DNA of 64,000 bases from Candidatus Izemoplasma sp. (GCA_018402725.1 JAGYII010000004.1:1-64000), one strand, 5' to 3'; shown: positions 35,634 to 44,818, numbered from the stretch's first letter. Notes: a model not told the origin generated them from the letters alone. Translations and numbers: made by a program.

Positions 35634-36500
35634 ATGGCTCAAGGTCTAATCACAAAGTTGAAAGCTGGCACCTATACCGTTGCCGCTAATGATAAGGTTT
35701 ATGAATGTAAACCTCGTGGGGTATTTAGACACCAAAACATTGATCCTCGGGTCGGTGATTTGGTGACACTCGATGAAACGCTCACAACCATTACCGAAGT
35801 TTTAGATCGTAAAAGTATGTTAAAACGTCCCACCATTGCGAATGTCGATCAAGCCTTTTTAGTGATGAGTGTTGCAGAACCTGAATTATCAGAAATACTC
35901 CTAGACCGGTTTTTAGTTTTGATTGAAGAAGCGGGGATTGAAGGCATTGTTGTCCTAACTAAAATCGATTTACTCAATGAAAAAAAACGCCTAGATGTAA
36001 AAAAAACAATGGCCTATTATGAAACGTTGTACCCTGTTTATTATGTGAGTAAGCATGATACTGCAACCATTCAGCCTTTAATTCCTCTATTTAAAAATAA
36101 AATCACGGTCTTTGCGGGTCAAACGGGGGCCGGTAAAAGCAGCCTCCTCAATCACTTATCACCAGACCTTAACTTAGCTACTCAAGAAATCTCAAAAGCG
36201 TTAGGTCGAGGCAAACATACGACGCGTCACGTTGAACTGTGGTCCTTGTATGATGGGTTTATCGCCGACACCCCCGGGTTTTCAAAACTCGAATATGAGG
36301 ACATTGATAAAGCCGACTTAAAACAATATTTTAAAGATTTTGAAGCCTTATCTGAAGGCTGTAAATTCCGCCAATGTAACCACCTACAAGAACCAGGATG
36401 TGCGGTTAAAAAAGCGGTTGAAGCCGGTCAAATTCCCGCCCATCGATATCATAGTTATGAAAAAATCTACCAAGAACTTAAAGACCAAGAAATCTATTAG
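35634..36500 (+). CDS. rsgA: Ribosome small subunit GTPase RsgA
   Basis: Circularly permuted GTPase for 30S maturation, 288 residues. N-terminal OB fold, then motifs in permuted order: G4 LTKIDLL, G1 GQTGAGKSSLLNHL, G3 DTPGFSKLE, and a C-terminal zinc knuckle (CKFRQCNH, CAV). It starts directly after the DUF975 stop without a clear SD, so coupling is likely. rsgA-rpe-thiN is the conserved Bacillota order. Confidence 0.96.
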   Translation: MAQGLITKLKAGTYTVAANDKVYECKPRGVFRHQNIDPRVGDLVTLDETLTTITEVLDRKSMLKRPTIANVDQAFLVMSVAEPELSEILLDRFLVLIEEAGIEGIVVLTKIDLLNEKKRLDVKKTMAYYETLYPVYYVSKHDTATIQPLIPLFKNKITVFAGQTGAGKSSLLNHLSPDLNLATQEISKALGRGKHTTRHVELWSLYDGFIADTPGFSKLEYEDIDKADLKQYFKDFEALSEGCKFRQCNHLQEPGCAVKKAVEAGQIPAHRYHSYEKIYQELKDQEIY

Positions 36501-36507
36501 GTGATGT

Positions 36508-37146
36508 ATGATTATTGCGCCCTCGCTACTTGCTGCTGACTTCAGTCAGCTCAAAGAAGAACTTAAAAAAGTCTCAGGAGCCCCGTGGCTTCATTTAGAT
36601 GTAATGGATGGACACTTTGTGCCTAATTTATCGTTTGGGATTCCCGTCATTGCTTCGATTCGGCCTTTGACCCAACAAATTTTTGATACGCACTTGATGG
36701 TGTCAAATCCTTTTGCTTTGATGGATGCTTACATCAAAGCGGGCGCTGACCGAATTACCTTTCACGTTGAAATTGAAGACCCTATTGAACCCATCATTGA
36801 GTATCTTAAAATGCGCAAAATTCCGGTGGGTCTATCCTTAAAACCTAAAACCCCCGTCGCCACCGTCCTCCCTTATTTAGATAAGGTCGATCAAATTTTA
36901 GTGATGAGTGTCGAACCGGGATTTGGCGGTCAATCATTTTTAACCTCAGCGCTTGATGTCATTGACACCTTAGATGATGTGAGAAGCCAAAAAAACCTTT
37001 CGTTTTTAATTGGCGTGGATGGGGGCATTAACCACGAAACCGGGTTAGATTGTCTCAGACGAGGCGCTGATTTCTTAGTCGCCGGAAGCTTTGTTTTTAA
37101 CGCCAAAAATCCTCAACAGGTTATTGAGGCCTTCGATGATCATTAA
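36508..37146 (+). CDS. rpe: Ribulose-phosphate 3-epimerase
   Basis: TIM-barrel enzyme of the pentose phosphate pathway, 212 residues. Active-site markers: APSLLAADF, HLDVMDGHFVPNLSFG with the metal His and Asp, DTHLMV, VMSVEPGFGGQ and GVDGGI. SD AGGTGAT. It overlaps thiN by 11 nt. It works with the 6-phosphogluconate dehydrogenase encoded at 46-47.5 kb. Confidence 0.96.
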   Translation: MIIAPSLLAADFSQLKEELKKVSGAPWLHLDVMDGHFVPNLSFGIPVIASIRPLTQQIFDTHLMVSNPFALMDAYIKAGADRITFHVEIEDPIEPIIEYLKMRKIPVGLSLKPKTPVATVLPYLDKVDQILVMSVEPGFGGQSFLTSALDVIDTLDDVRSQKNLSFLIGVDGGINHETGLDCLRRGADFLVAGSFVFNAKNPQQVIEAFDDH

Positions 37147-37726
37147 TATCTATTTATCTCCGCCTCCTTATCCAATTCAACCGGGGGCGGATTTTCATAT
37201 AGGGGTTGAAAAAGGGGCCCTTTTTGCCTTAGAGCAAGGCATTCAACTAGACCTGATAATTGGGGATTTTGATTCGGTCAGTGATGAAGAAAAAAGAGCT
37301 TTAGAAAAAACAACCATTCCCCTCCTCCAATATGCCAAAGAAAAAGATCAAACTGACGCTGAGCTGGCTTTAAATGAAGCCTTAAAAAAAGACCCTAAAA
37401 AGGTATATATTCATACCGCTTCAGGGCCCCGTATTGATCACTTATATGCGAATTTAAGAAATTTAATTCCTGGGGTGAGTGTCTTGGTCGGTCCCACGTT
37501 TAAGGCATACCGGTTAAAAGCCGGACATCACCTTATAAATCCAGTCTTTAAATATGTATCCATCTTTGCTTTTGAGCCCGTCAAAGATTTGACTCTTTCA
37601 GGATTTAAGTATGAAGCATTCTTTAAACATTTAAACTTAAATCAGATGCAAGGCATATCTAATGAAGGGAAGGGGACCATCCACTTCATAGAAGGTGAAA
37701 TCCTCCTGATTGAATCAAAAGACTAA
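37136..37726 (+). CDS. thiN: Thiamine pyrophosphokinase
   Basis: Converts thiamine to TPP; 196 residues. Landmarks are GVEKGALFALEQGIQLDLIIGDFDSVSDEE, containing the Mg-ATP Asp residues, YAKEKDQTDAELAL and ASGPRIDHLYANL. The ATG at 37136 lies inside the end of rpe with GAGG upstream. Since thiamine is phosphorylated directly, the cell probably imports it. Last gene of the DUF975-rsgA-rpe-thiN operon. Confidence 0.92.
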   Translation: MIINIYLSPPPYPIQPGADFHIGVEKGALFALEQGIQLDLIIGDFDSVSDEEKRALEKTTIPLLQYAKEKDQTDAELALNEALKKDPKKVYIHTASGPRIDHLYANLRNLIPGVSVLVGPTFKAYRLKAGHHLINPVFKYVSIFAFEPVKDLTLSGFKYEAFFKHLNLNQMQGISNEGKGTIHFIEGEILLIESKD

Positions 37727-37752
37727 AAAAAAGACCCTCAGAAGAGAGTCTT
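37726..37752 (-). terminator. Terminator of rpmB
   Basis: On the minus strand GACTCTC, TTCT, GAGGGTC (one G-U) and eight T, directly after the rpmB stop; may also serve thiN from the other side. Confidence 0.85.
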
Positions 37753-37939
37753 AAACACGATTGAGATTATTTTTCTTAAGGGCTCTTGCGGAAACGTAAA
37801 CGGATTTAACAACCCCATTTTCTTCAATTCTAATTTTTTGAAGATTAGGTTTCCAAGTGCGTTTAGAGGCATTCATCGCGAAGGAGCGATGGTTCCCAGT
37901 CGTCGTTTTTTTGCCTGTGACATAACATGCTTTCGCCAT
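37751..37939 (-). CDS. rpmB: 50S ribosomal protein bL28
   Basis: A 62-residue basic protein beginning [19 protein letters not shown], the L28 signature. Monocistronic on the minus strand between thiN and fakA, the same inverted placement as in Bacillus. SD AGGAGG 7 nt before the ATG. Only one Cys, so a zinc-independent form. Confidence 0.96.
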   Translation of the reverse strand: MAKACYVTGKKTTTGNHRSFAMNASKRTWKPNLQKIRIEENGVVKSVYVSARALKKNNLNRV

Positions 37940-37978
37940 GATGTGTCCTCCTCAAATAGATTTCTTAACAGCCTTATT

Positions 37979-38006
37979 AGTATAGCATAGACCATTAAAA
38001 AGACAA
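37979..38006 (-). promoter_or_regulatory. Promoter of rpmB
   Basis: Minus strand TTGTCT, 16 bp, TATACT with TG extension (TATGCTATACT). Confidence 0.8.
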
Positions 38007-38053
38007 GAAAAAGTTTTTTTGATTTCTCTGAGTTGCAAAAATGACAATATAAC

Positions 38054-38082
38054 TTGCACTGAGACTAGTGACATGCTAAAAT
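38054..38082 (+). promoter_or_regulatory. Promoter of fakA
   Basis: TTGCAC, 17 bp, TAAAAT with TG extension (ATGCTAAAAT), divergent from rpmB. Confidence 0.8.
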
Positions 38083-38140
38083 AAGTTTAACTTTAGAAAC
38101 CCCAAAATATGTCCTATTTCTGCAAATTTGGAGGCAGATG

Positions 38141-39769
38141 ATGAATACAAAAGAAATCGATGGTAATTTACTTAAACTTATCATCAAAAACGGTACCATC
38201 AAACTTAAAAATCAGCACCAAGAGATAAACGATTTAAACGTCTTCCCGGTTCCAGATGGAGATACTGGATCTAACATGCAATCGACCATGATGTCAGGGG
38301 TTACAGCCATTGAAACCTTAGATAATGAGCCGATTGAAGTCGTAGGTAAAGCTTTATCCCGCGGACTACTCATGGGCGCTCGAGGTAACTCAGGCGTTAT
38401 TTTGTCACAGCTCTTCAGTGGATTTGCGAAAGCGTTTCAAGCGCGTCAAACCGCAAATGCCCCCGCTTTTATTGAAGGTCTCCGTCAAGGGGTTCAACAA
38501 GCCTATGGTGCGGTCATCAATCCGGTCGAAGGAACCATTTTAACTGTGGCCCGTGAAGCCGTTGAAAAAGCCGCCGCTTATGCAACCGATGATTCTAATA
38601 TTGAAGATGTATTAAATGTCTATTTAACGGAAGCAAGAGCCTCCTTAGAGCGGACCCCAGATCTATTACCTGTCTTAAAAGAGTCGGGTGTTGTTGATAG
38701 TGGTGGCGCTGGATTAATTTTAATTATAGAAGGAATGATTTCAGCATTAAAAGGTGAAGTCCTCGATGAAGGCAAAGATTTTAGTGCCCATGTCGGTGTT
38801 CACCATGATGTCGAAGGGGAAGTAGAATTTGGTTATTGCACTGAATTCATTATCGAGCTTGATGAACGTAAACCATTTGATAAAGAAATATTCACTCAAC
38901 AACTTTCTAAATTAGGCGATTCATTAGTCGTCGTTGCCGATGGCGATATTTGTAAAGTTCATGTCCATACGATTACCCCGGGTGATGCCTTAAATATTGG
39001 GCAACAATACGGAGAGTTCTTAAAACTAAAAATCGAGAATATGACCGAACAGCACGAAGAACTCAAACGTAATAACGCGCCTCAAGTGGCGAAGAAATCT
39101 ACGAAAATCGAAAAATATGGCCTGATCACTGTAGTTAACGGTGATGGCTTGAAAACCATGTTTGAAGAAATGGGTGTTAACGTAATCATCGAAGGGGGTC
39201 AAACCATGAACCCTTCCACCCAAGATTTTATCGATGCGATTGAAGCAGTCAATGCTGAAACAGTTTTCATCATTCCTAACAATAAAAATGTCATGCTTTC
39301 TGCTGAAACAGCGGCGAAAGAAGTCACCCATAAAAAAGTTATTGTGATACCCGCTAAAACCATCCCTCAAGGCTATGCATCCTTAACTATGTTTGATGCA
39401 TCGCAAAATGTGGATGCCATTGTTGAAGAGATGACCGGCTTAATTAAACATGTTAAATCTGGTGAAATCACCCATGCGGTGAGAGACACTAAAATCCAAG
39501 GTCTTAAAATCAATGTAGGAGATTACTTAGGGATTGCCGATGGCAATATTGTCTCCGCTCAAGCCACCCGTTTTGATGCCGTTAAGTTCTTATTAGGTGA
39601 TTTAGTCAATGATGAGTCAGAGATTGTCACCATCATGGTCGGAAAAAATGTCGACAAAAAAGAACTCAATAATGTGAAGGCTTACTTAAAAGATGTCTCG
39701 TCCCATGTCGAAGTAGAGATCATCGACGGTGGCCAAGACGTATACGATTACTTAATTGCAGTCGAATAA
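38141..39769 (+). CDS. fakA: Fatty acid kinase FakA (DAK-domain protein, YloV)
   Basis: A 542-residue ATP-binding subunit of the fatty acid kinase that, with a FakB (DegV-type) carrier, phosphorylates exogenous fatty acids to acyl-phosphate. The N-terminal DhaL/DAK2 domain has the Mg-ATP loop NVFPVPDGDTGSNM (about 29-42) and GARGNSGVILSQ. A middle domain and a C-terminal DegV-like domain (from about 315) follow. Two adjacent ATGs (38138, 38141) follow TTGGAGG; the second is better spaced. No FakB gene is in the window. The product would feed PlsX, encoded 2 kb downstream. Confidence 0.92.
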   Translation: MNTKEIDGNLLKLIIKNGTIKLKNQHQEINDLNVFPVPDGDTGSNMQSTMMSGVTAIETLDNEPIEVVGKALSRGLLMGARGNSGVILSQLFSGFAKAFQARQTANAPAFIEGLRQGVQQAYGAVINPVEGTILTVAREAVEKAAAYATDDSNIEDVLNVYLTEARASLERTPDLLPVLKESGVVDSGGAGLILIIEGMISALKGEVLDEGKDFSAHVGVHHDVEGEVEFGYCTEFIIELDERKPFDKEIFTQQLSKLGDSLVVVADGDICKVHVHTITPGDALNIGQQYGEFLKLKIENMTEQHEELKRNNAPQVAKKSTKIEKYGLITVVNGDGLKTMFEEMGVNVIIEGGQTMNPSTQDFIDAIEAVNAETVFIIPNNKNVMLSAETAAKEVTHKKVIVIPAKTIPQGYASLTMFDASQNVDAIVEEMTGLIKHVKSGEITHAVRDTKIQGLKINVGDYLGIADGNIVSAQATRFDAVKFLLGDLVNDESEIVTIMVGKNVDKKELNNVKAYLKDVSSHVEVEIIDGGQDVYDYLIAVE

Positions 39770-39777
39770 ACCAAATT

Positions 39778-39804
39778 AAGCCAAGGATTCCCTTGGCTTT
39801 TTTT
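39778..39804 (+). terminator. Terminator after fakA
   Basis: AAGCCAAGG, ATTC, CCTTGGCTT, T-run. Confidence 0.92.
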
Positions 39805-39814
39805 ATAAAAAAAT

Positions 39815-41755
39815 ATGGAGCTTACATCACTTAAAGGGTGCGGACCCAAAACCGCAGAACACCTAAAAGCCGCTGATATCAATTCAGTGGAAGACTTCAC
39901 CACTCTCATTCCCCGCCGTTATGATGTCCGTCACTTGGAAACTGAAGTTTCTTTAAGTGCAGGGTATTACCCGGCGGTTGTTTTAACGAAACCGACTATT
40001 TTTGCGATTCGAAGAAATTTAAGACGCCTCCAGTTTAAAGCTGAAATCTTTGGAGAAACAATCACGCTCTCTTTGTTCAATCAAATTCATTGGTTAAAGC
40101 ATTTAGCGCCTGGAGTTGAAATAGTCGTATACGGCGTGTTTAACAGTCCCATGACTGCTCAAAAATGTTATTTAAAGAAATCGTTCAAAGCCGGTATCAT
40201 GCCTGTTTATGGGATTAAACAAGTGGCCGACACTAAAGTACAACAGTTTGTTTTAGAAGCCATTCGTCAAGTTGAATTGAAAGAAAACTTACCGACATTT
40301 ATGGTAGACAAGTATCATCTTACTCCCTATCATCTTGGATTAATAAAGCGTCATCAACCCGAGGATTTAGAGGATTTGATTCCGGTGGAATTAAGAGATA
40401 AAGTGACGTTTTTATTTAGCCGCCAACTTGAACAAATCCACCGCATCCAACAAGGGTTAAAAATTCAAAAAAAGGTTTCTATCGCAGAGATTGAAACCGA
40501 AATAAAGGCTCTCCCTTTTGAATTAACAGCTTCTCAACAAGAAGTGATTACTAATCTAATAAAAGGTTTAAATGCGGCAAGTCCTATCCGCCATCTTCTT
40601 CAAGGAGATACAGGATCTGGGAAAACCATCGTCGCCTTTTTAGTGGCGTTAACCTTATTGAAAAAAGGCGACCAAGTGGCTTTAATGGCTCCCACTGAAA
40701 TTCTAGCCAGCCAACACTTCAAGACGTTTAAATCCTTATTCAATGGATTTCCTGTCGTCTTTTTAACAGGCTCGATGAGCCCGGTGGATACGCAAATGGC
40801 CCTTGATCAGATTAAGTCGCAAAAAGGCACGATGATTATTGGGACGCATGCCTTGTTTTCAAATAAAACCCTCTATCAAAACTTGACCCTAGTGATCATT
40901 GATGAGCAACATAGATTTGGGGTTGCACAGCGTCAAAAATTGCTTGAAAAGGGCCCTGCTGTAGATTTTATTTCTTTATCAGCCACCCCGATTCCTAGAA
41001 CGCTCGCTCTCACCCTTTATCAAGGCATGGAGGTTTCAGTTCTTTCTGAAAAGCCAAAAGGGCGTCAACCCGTGACGACGTCATTGATGCCTTTAAAAGA
41101 GGCCAAAGCGTGTGATGCTCAGATCGAAGAAACGCTCACTCAAAATAAACAAGTCTTTATCATTGCACCAAGAATTGAAGAAGATGAACAGTTGCTGAGT
41201 GTAGAACGGATTGAAAAATACTACAAAGATCGATTCAAAAAAGCCCGCATTAGAACCCTTCATGGCCAACAAGAGAGCCCACTCAAAGAAAAGACCCTGA
41301 CCGCTTTTGCAGAGGGTGAGGTAGATATCCTCATTGCTACCACTGTAGTGGAGGTTGGGATTGATATTAAAAGAGCCACCTTGATGTTGGTGTACCACGC
41401 TGAGCGCTTTGGTTTAGCGCAACTCCATCAATTAAGAGGTCGTTTGGGACGTCATCTTGACGCGGGGGAGTGCATTTTGCTTTACCGAGGTAAAACCGAT
41501 GTTAAGCAAAGACTTCATCTATTAAAAACGATTGATGATGGATTTACCCTTTCCCAAAAAGACTTAGAGACTCGTGGATTTGGAACCTTGTTTGGGCTTC
41601 AACAATCTGGGTTTAGTCAAATGCAAACGTGGCCTTATGAAGAGACGCTTAGGCTGATGGAATCAATCAAAGAAGACGTACAGACTTTCTTAAAACTTTC
41701 CAAACCAGCGCAAGAAAAGGTTCCCCTTTACGCTAAGCTTTTTAAAACGACCTGA
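39815..41755 (+). CDS. recG: ATP-dependent DNA helicase RecG
   Basis: Fork-regression and Holliday-junction helicase, 646 residues. Wedge domain with OB fold (about 1-230), Walker A GDTGSGKT, DEQHRFGVAQR in place of DEAD, SATPIPRTLAL motif III, GRLGRH motif VI and the C-terminal region LETRGFGTLFGLQQSG. It lacks a Shine-Dalgarno. The ATG comes 5 nt after a TATAAA that could be a -10, right behind the fakA terminator. The N-terminus is short compared with Bacillus RecG but contains the first conserved motif (LKGCGPKTA). Confidence 0.95.
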   Translation: MELTSLKGCGPKTAEHLKAADINSVEDFTTLIPRRYDVRHLETEVSLSAGYYPAVVLTKPTIFAIRRNLRRLQFKAEIFGETITLSLFNQIHWLKHLAPGVEIVVYGVFNSPMTAQKCYLKKSFKAGIMPVYGIKQVADTKVQQFVLEAIRQVELKENLPTFMVDKYHLTPYHLGLIKRHQPEDLEDLIPVELRDKVTFLFSRQLEQIHRIQQGLKIQKKVSIAEIETEIKALPFELTASQQEVITNLIKGLNAASPIRHLLQGDTGSGKTIVAFLVALTLLKKGDQVALMAPTEILASQHFKTFKSLFNGFPVVFLTGSMSPVDTQMALDQIKSQKGTMIIGTHALFSNKTLYQNLTLVIIDEQHRFGVAQRQKLLEKGPAVDFISLSATPIPRTLALTLYQGMEVSVLSEKPKGRQPVTTSLMPLKEAKACDAQIEETLTQNKQVFIIAPRIEEDEQLLSVERIEKYYKDRFKKARIRTLHGQQESPLKEKTLTAFAEGEVDILIATTVVEVGIDIKRATLMLVYHAERFGLAQLHQLRGRLGRHLDAGECILLYRGKTDVKQRLHLLKTIDDGFTLSQKDLETRGFGTLFGLQQSGFSQMQTWPYEETLRLMESIKEDVQTFLKLSKPAQEKVPLYAKLFKTT

Positions 41756-41766
41756 TGGTTTTAAAG

Positions 41767-41775
41767 TGCTATAAT
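41767..41775 (+). promoter_or_regulatory. Extended -10 promoter of plsX operon
   Basis: TGCTATAAT preceded by G (41767-41775), 20 nt before the ATG; no good -35. Confidence 0.65.
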
Positions 41776-41795
41776 ATATTCATTGAGGTGCCCAT

Positions 41796-42809
41796 ATGAT
41801 TAAAATTGCAGTCGACGCCATGGGCGGCGATTTCGCTCCTAAAGAACAAATTGCTGGGGTTTATCAAGCTCTTAAAGTCCATGATGATATTGAAATCACA
41901 CTTTTTGGTGAAGAAGCAGTCATGCGTCCTTATTTAAAAGAGGATCATCCTCGATTAAAACTCATCGAAACCGAAGGAGTGATTCCAATGGGTGAAAAAG
42001 ACCCGATTGGAGCCATTCGTTCGAATCGTAAAAGTTCAATGGCGATGGCGCTAAAAAGCGTTAAAGAAAAGACCCATGATGCCGTGGTATCATCGGGAGC
42101 GACCCAAGCCTTGATTGCAGGGGCTCATATTATTATTGGCCGGATGCAAGGTATCAAAAGAACGGCCATTGCTCCAGTCTTACCGACTGTTGTGAAAGGG
42201 TCCCCTTTTATCTTGATTGATTCAGGCGGTAATATTGAAATCAAGGCTGAGTTCATGGTTCAACAAGCTTATTTTGCTACGGTATACGCCCGGGAAGTCT
42301 TAGGAGTCAAGGATCCTCAAGTTGGATTAATTAACATCGGTACTGAAGAAGGTAAAGGCCGTACCTTAGATATTGAGGCTGCCGAAGCTTTAAAAGCCCA
42401 TCCCGCTATTTCATTTTACGGAAACGTTGAGCCCAAAGATGTTTTAAATCCCCCTACAACGATCTTACTTAGTGATGGTTTTACTGCGAATATTATGATG
42501 AAAACCATTGAAGGAAGTGCTCGAGGTTTCGCAACCATTTTAAAAGAAGAGCTATCTCAAGGATTTTTAGGAAAACTAGGTTTAATTCTCTCAATAAAAA
42601 ACTTAAAAGCGTTTAAAAAAAGACTCAGTCCTGAAGAAATTGGTGGGGCGATGATTTACGGCCTTGATGGTGTTTTAGTCAAAGCGCAAGGCTCGTCCAA
42701 TGCGAATGGTTTTTACAATGCGATTAGACAAGCTAGAAAAATTGTCGATCAGGACGTCTTAGGGAAAGTTAGAACAATTATTGAGGCCTCAACCGATGAA
42801 AAAGCTTGA
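41796..42809 (+). CDS. plsX: Phosphate acyltransferase PlsX
   Basis: Interconverts acyl-ACP and acyl-phosphate for PlsY; peripheral membrane enzyme of 337 residues. Family stretches: KIAVDAMGGDFAP, SSGATQALIAGAH, RTAIAPVLP, LINIGTEEGKG and the C-terminal amphipathic region FLGKLGLILSIKNLKAFKKR. SD GAGGTG. The genes usually around it in Bacillota (fapR, fabD, fabG, acpP) are missing and rnc follows directly with a 14 nt overlap. Confidence 0.96.
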   Translation: MIKIAVDAMGGDFAPKEQIAGVYQALKVHDDIEITLFGEEAVMRPYLKEDHPRLKLIETEGVIPMGEKDPIGAIRSNRKSSMAMALKSVKEKTHDAVVSSGATQALIAGAHIIIGRMQGIKRTAIAPVLPTVVKGSPFILIDSGGNIEIKAEFMVQQAYFATVYAREVLGVKDPQVGLINIGTEEGKGRTLDIEAAEALKAHPAISFYGNVEPKDVLNPPTTILLSDGFTANIMMKTIEGSARGFATILKEELSQGFLGKLGLILSIKNLKAFKKRLSPEEIGGAMIYGLDGVLVKAQGSSNANGFYNAIRQARKIVDQDVLGKVRTIIEASTDEKA

Positions 42810-43482
42810 AGCCCGTTTTAATATTAAATTTAAAGATTTGGCCCTTTTAGAAAGAGCATTAACCCATTCATCGTATGCGAATGAGCATCAATTAGACTCC
42901 AATGAACGCCTCGAATTCATTGGTGATGCTGTTTTAGATTTAATGATAGCGGATTATTTGATGGGTGCTTTACCGCATGCGACTGAAGGTGAAATGACAC
43001 AAACTCGAGCTAAATTTGTCAATGAGAAGGCCTTAGCCATCTACGCAAAAAAAGCGCATCTTGATGAATATTTAAGATTGGGAATTGGCGAAGAAAAATC
43101 CAATGGTCGGCAACGGCCCGCTATTTTAGCGGATGCTTTTGAAGCTTTTTTAGGGGCTATATATTTAGATCAAGGCTTAAAAGCCGTTCAAAAAGTGACG
43201 GATGAAATAGTGATTCCTGAAATCAAACTTCCCTCTGAAGAGTATTATCGGGATTATAAATCACAGCTTCAAGAATGGGTTCAATCAGATAAACGTGAAT
43301 TATCCTATGTTTTAATTAAAGAAGAAGGTCCCTCTCATCTAAAAACCTTTACTATTCGTGTTTATATGGATGAAATTTGCATGGGTGAGGGGATTGGTTC
43401 AAGTAAAAAAGAGGCGGAGCAATCTGCGGCTAAAGAAGCGCTAGAAAAAATGGTGACAGCACATGATCAAACCCATCTATAA
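42796..43482 (+). CDS. rnc: Ribonuclease III
   Basis: Double-strand RNA endonuclease for rRNA and mRNA processing, 228 residues. The signature NERLEFIGDAVLD is at 36-48 and the second acidic cluster in LADAFEAFLGAIYLDQG. A C-terminal dsRBD (about 155-228) ends GSSKKEAEQSAAKEAL. The ATG at 42796 lies inside plsX, 9 nt after GAGG. It overlaps dnaD by 20 nt. The usual partners smc-ftsY are absent. Confidence 0.96.
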   Translation: MKKLEARFNIKFKDLALLERALTHSSYANEHQLDSNERLEFIGDAVLDLMIADYLMGALPHATEGEMTQTRAKFVNEKALAIYAKKAHLDEYLRLGIGEEKSNGRQRPAILADAFEAFLGAIYLDQGLKAVQKVTDEIVIPEIKLPSEEYYRDYKSQLQEWVQSDKRELSYVLIKEEGPSHLKTFTIRVYMDEICMGEGIGSSKKEAEQSAAKEALEKMVTAHDQTHL

Positions 43483-44077
43483 AGTCTTACTCAAAAAACA
43501 AATTATTGACTTTGATCAATTAGTTTTAAGTACGACTGAAGCGCTTGATTTATCTTCACTTGAAGCGATGGCTCTGATGAAACTGCATCAACTTTTAACC
43601 AAAAAAGTGTCTTTAATTAAACCCAAACTGTTTGCAACCATGATGAATATCACGCAAAAAGAAGCGGAAACATTACTCAATACCTTAATTGAAAAAGGAT
43701 TTTTAGGCTTTGAACTGGCTGAAAATGAGGGAAAGAGTAAAGAAGCCTTTCACCTTAATGATTTTGTGGAACTTGCGATGGGGCATTTAGAAAAAGAAGC
43801 TAAAGCCTTAACGCAATCCAATCAACACGCCTTGATTACCTTTGTTGAAGACACCTTTCAAAGGCCCATGGTGACGGCTGAATTAGAAATTTTAGGATCT
43901 CTTCTTCAAGCTGGACATCCTCAGTCAGCGATTGAAAGAGCTATTCTCGAAGTTTCTAAGTACCCCGCTCCTCACATTAAATTTTTAGACCGTCATTTGC
44001 ATAACGATGCACCTAAACCCACTCAAAAGCCCAACCCCGATGTTCTTAAAGAGTTTAAAAAGTTATGGGAAAAATAG
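43463..44077 (+). CDS. dnaD: Primosome component DnaD
   Basis: A 204-residue DNA remodelling protein of the PriA/DnaA primosome. N-terminal winged helix (about 1-95, SLEAMALMKLHQLL), linker, C-terminal DnaD domain (about 115-185, TFVEDTFQRPMVTAELEILGSLLQAG) and a Pro/Lys-rich tail. It is followed by nth with a 13 nt overlap, as in Bacillus. Acts with DnaB and DnaI (16.4-18.4 kb). Confidence 0.88.
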   Translation: MIKPIYKVLLKKQIIDFDQLVLSTTEALDLSSLEAMALMKLHQLLTKKVSLIKPKLFATMMNITQKEAETLLNTLIEKGFLGFELAENEGKSKEAFHLNDFVELAMGHLEKEAKALTQSNQHALITFVEDTFQRPMVTAELEILGSLLQAGHPQSAIERAILEVSKYPAPHIKFLDRHLHNDAPKPTQKPNPDVLKEFKKLWEK

Positions 44078-44697
44078 AAAACATTCTGGCTGTCTTGGAT
44101 CAATTGTACCCAGACGCAGAGACTGAACTATGGTATGAAAAAGATTATCAACTTTTGATTGCGGTGCTCTTATCAGCTCAGGCCACCGATGTTTCAGTGA
44201 ATAAAGTCACCCCTCAATTATTCAACCGGTTTAAGACACTAGAGGCTCTAAAAGAGGCTCCAATAGAAGCCATTGAAGAAGAAATTAAGTCGATTGGACT
44301 TTATCATTCTAAAGCTAAAAACATAAAGAAAACGGCCACGATTTTAGTGGATCAGTATCAATCTAAAGTCCCGACGTCTTTAGCTGATTTAGAAAGCCTC
44401 CCAGGCGTTGGGCGCAAGACGGCTAATGTCGTGGCATCGGTCTTATTTAAAACCCCTCGCATTGCGGTAGATACTCACGTTTCAAGAGTTTCCAAGCGAT
44501 TAAAACTGGCGACATTGAAAGATTCCCCATTAAAAATCGAAGAAAAACTTATGCGAAAGTTTAAAGAAGACCGTTGGATAAGACTTCATCACCAAATGAT
44601 TTTATTTGGAAGATATCACTGTAAAGCTCAAAACCCCTCTTGTGAGGGGTGCCCTTTAAAAACAGAATGTCGTTTTCCTCATATAAAAGTTCCCTGA
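44065..44697 (+). CDS. nth: Endonuclease III
   Basis: Base excision repair of oxidised pyrimidines, 210 residues. The HhH motif LPGVGRKTANVV has catalytic K118; the catalytic Asp is D136 in VDTHVSR. The [4Fe-4S] cluster ligands fit the C-X6-C-X2-C-X5-C pattern at the C-terminus (CKAQNPSCEGCPLKTEC). Overlaps dnaD; its stop codon lies in the terminator stem. Confidence 0.96.
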   Translation: MGKIENILAVLDQLYPDAETELWYEKDYQLLIAVLLSAQATDVSVNKVTPQLFNRFKTLEALKEAPIEAIEEEIKSIGLYHSKAKNIKKTATILVDQYQSKVPTSLADLESLPGVGRKTANVVASVLFKTPRIAVDTHVSRVSKRLKLATLKDSPLKIEEKLMRKFKEDRWIRLHHQMILFGRYHCKAQNPSCEGCPLKTECRFPHIKVP

Positions 44698-44719
44698 GTT
44701 GATTAGGTGAACTTTTTTT
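44685..44719 (+). terminator. Terminator overlapping the end of nth
   Basis: AAAAGTTC ... GAACTTTTTTT with inner CCT/AGG pairs. Confidence 0.75.
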
Positions 44720-44780
44720 ATTTATTTCCAAATAGTATCTTTAGATCTTCAAAGAGAATTGATTACATTTAAACTATCAG

Positions 44781-44794
44781 AGGATTTTAATCCT
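44781..44794 (+). promoter_or_regulatory. Candidate operator before the Xre-type regulator
   Basis: AGGATT-TT-AATCCT, a perfect 6+6 inverted repeat 25 nt before the ATG, just after a possible -10 (TAAACT, 44770-44775). Suits binding by the dimeric regulator encoded next. Confidence 0.45.
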
Positions 44795-44818
44795 ATCGAA
44801 TAGAGAAGGAGCCTAATC

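Noticed and set aside
37091-37135. Upstream extension of thiN
   Set aside because: It would overlap rpe by a further 45 nt; the GAGG-preceded ATG at 37136 matches the family N-terminus.
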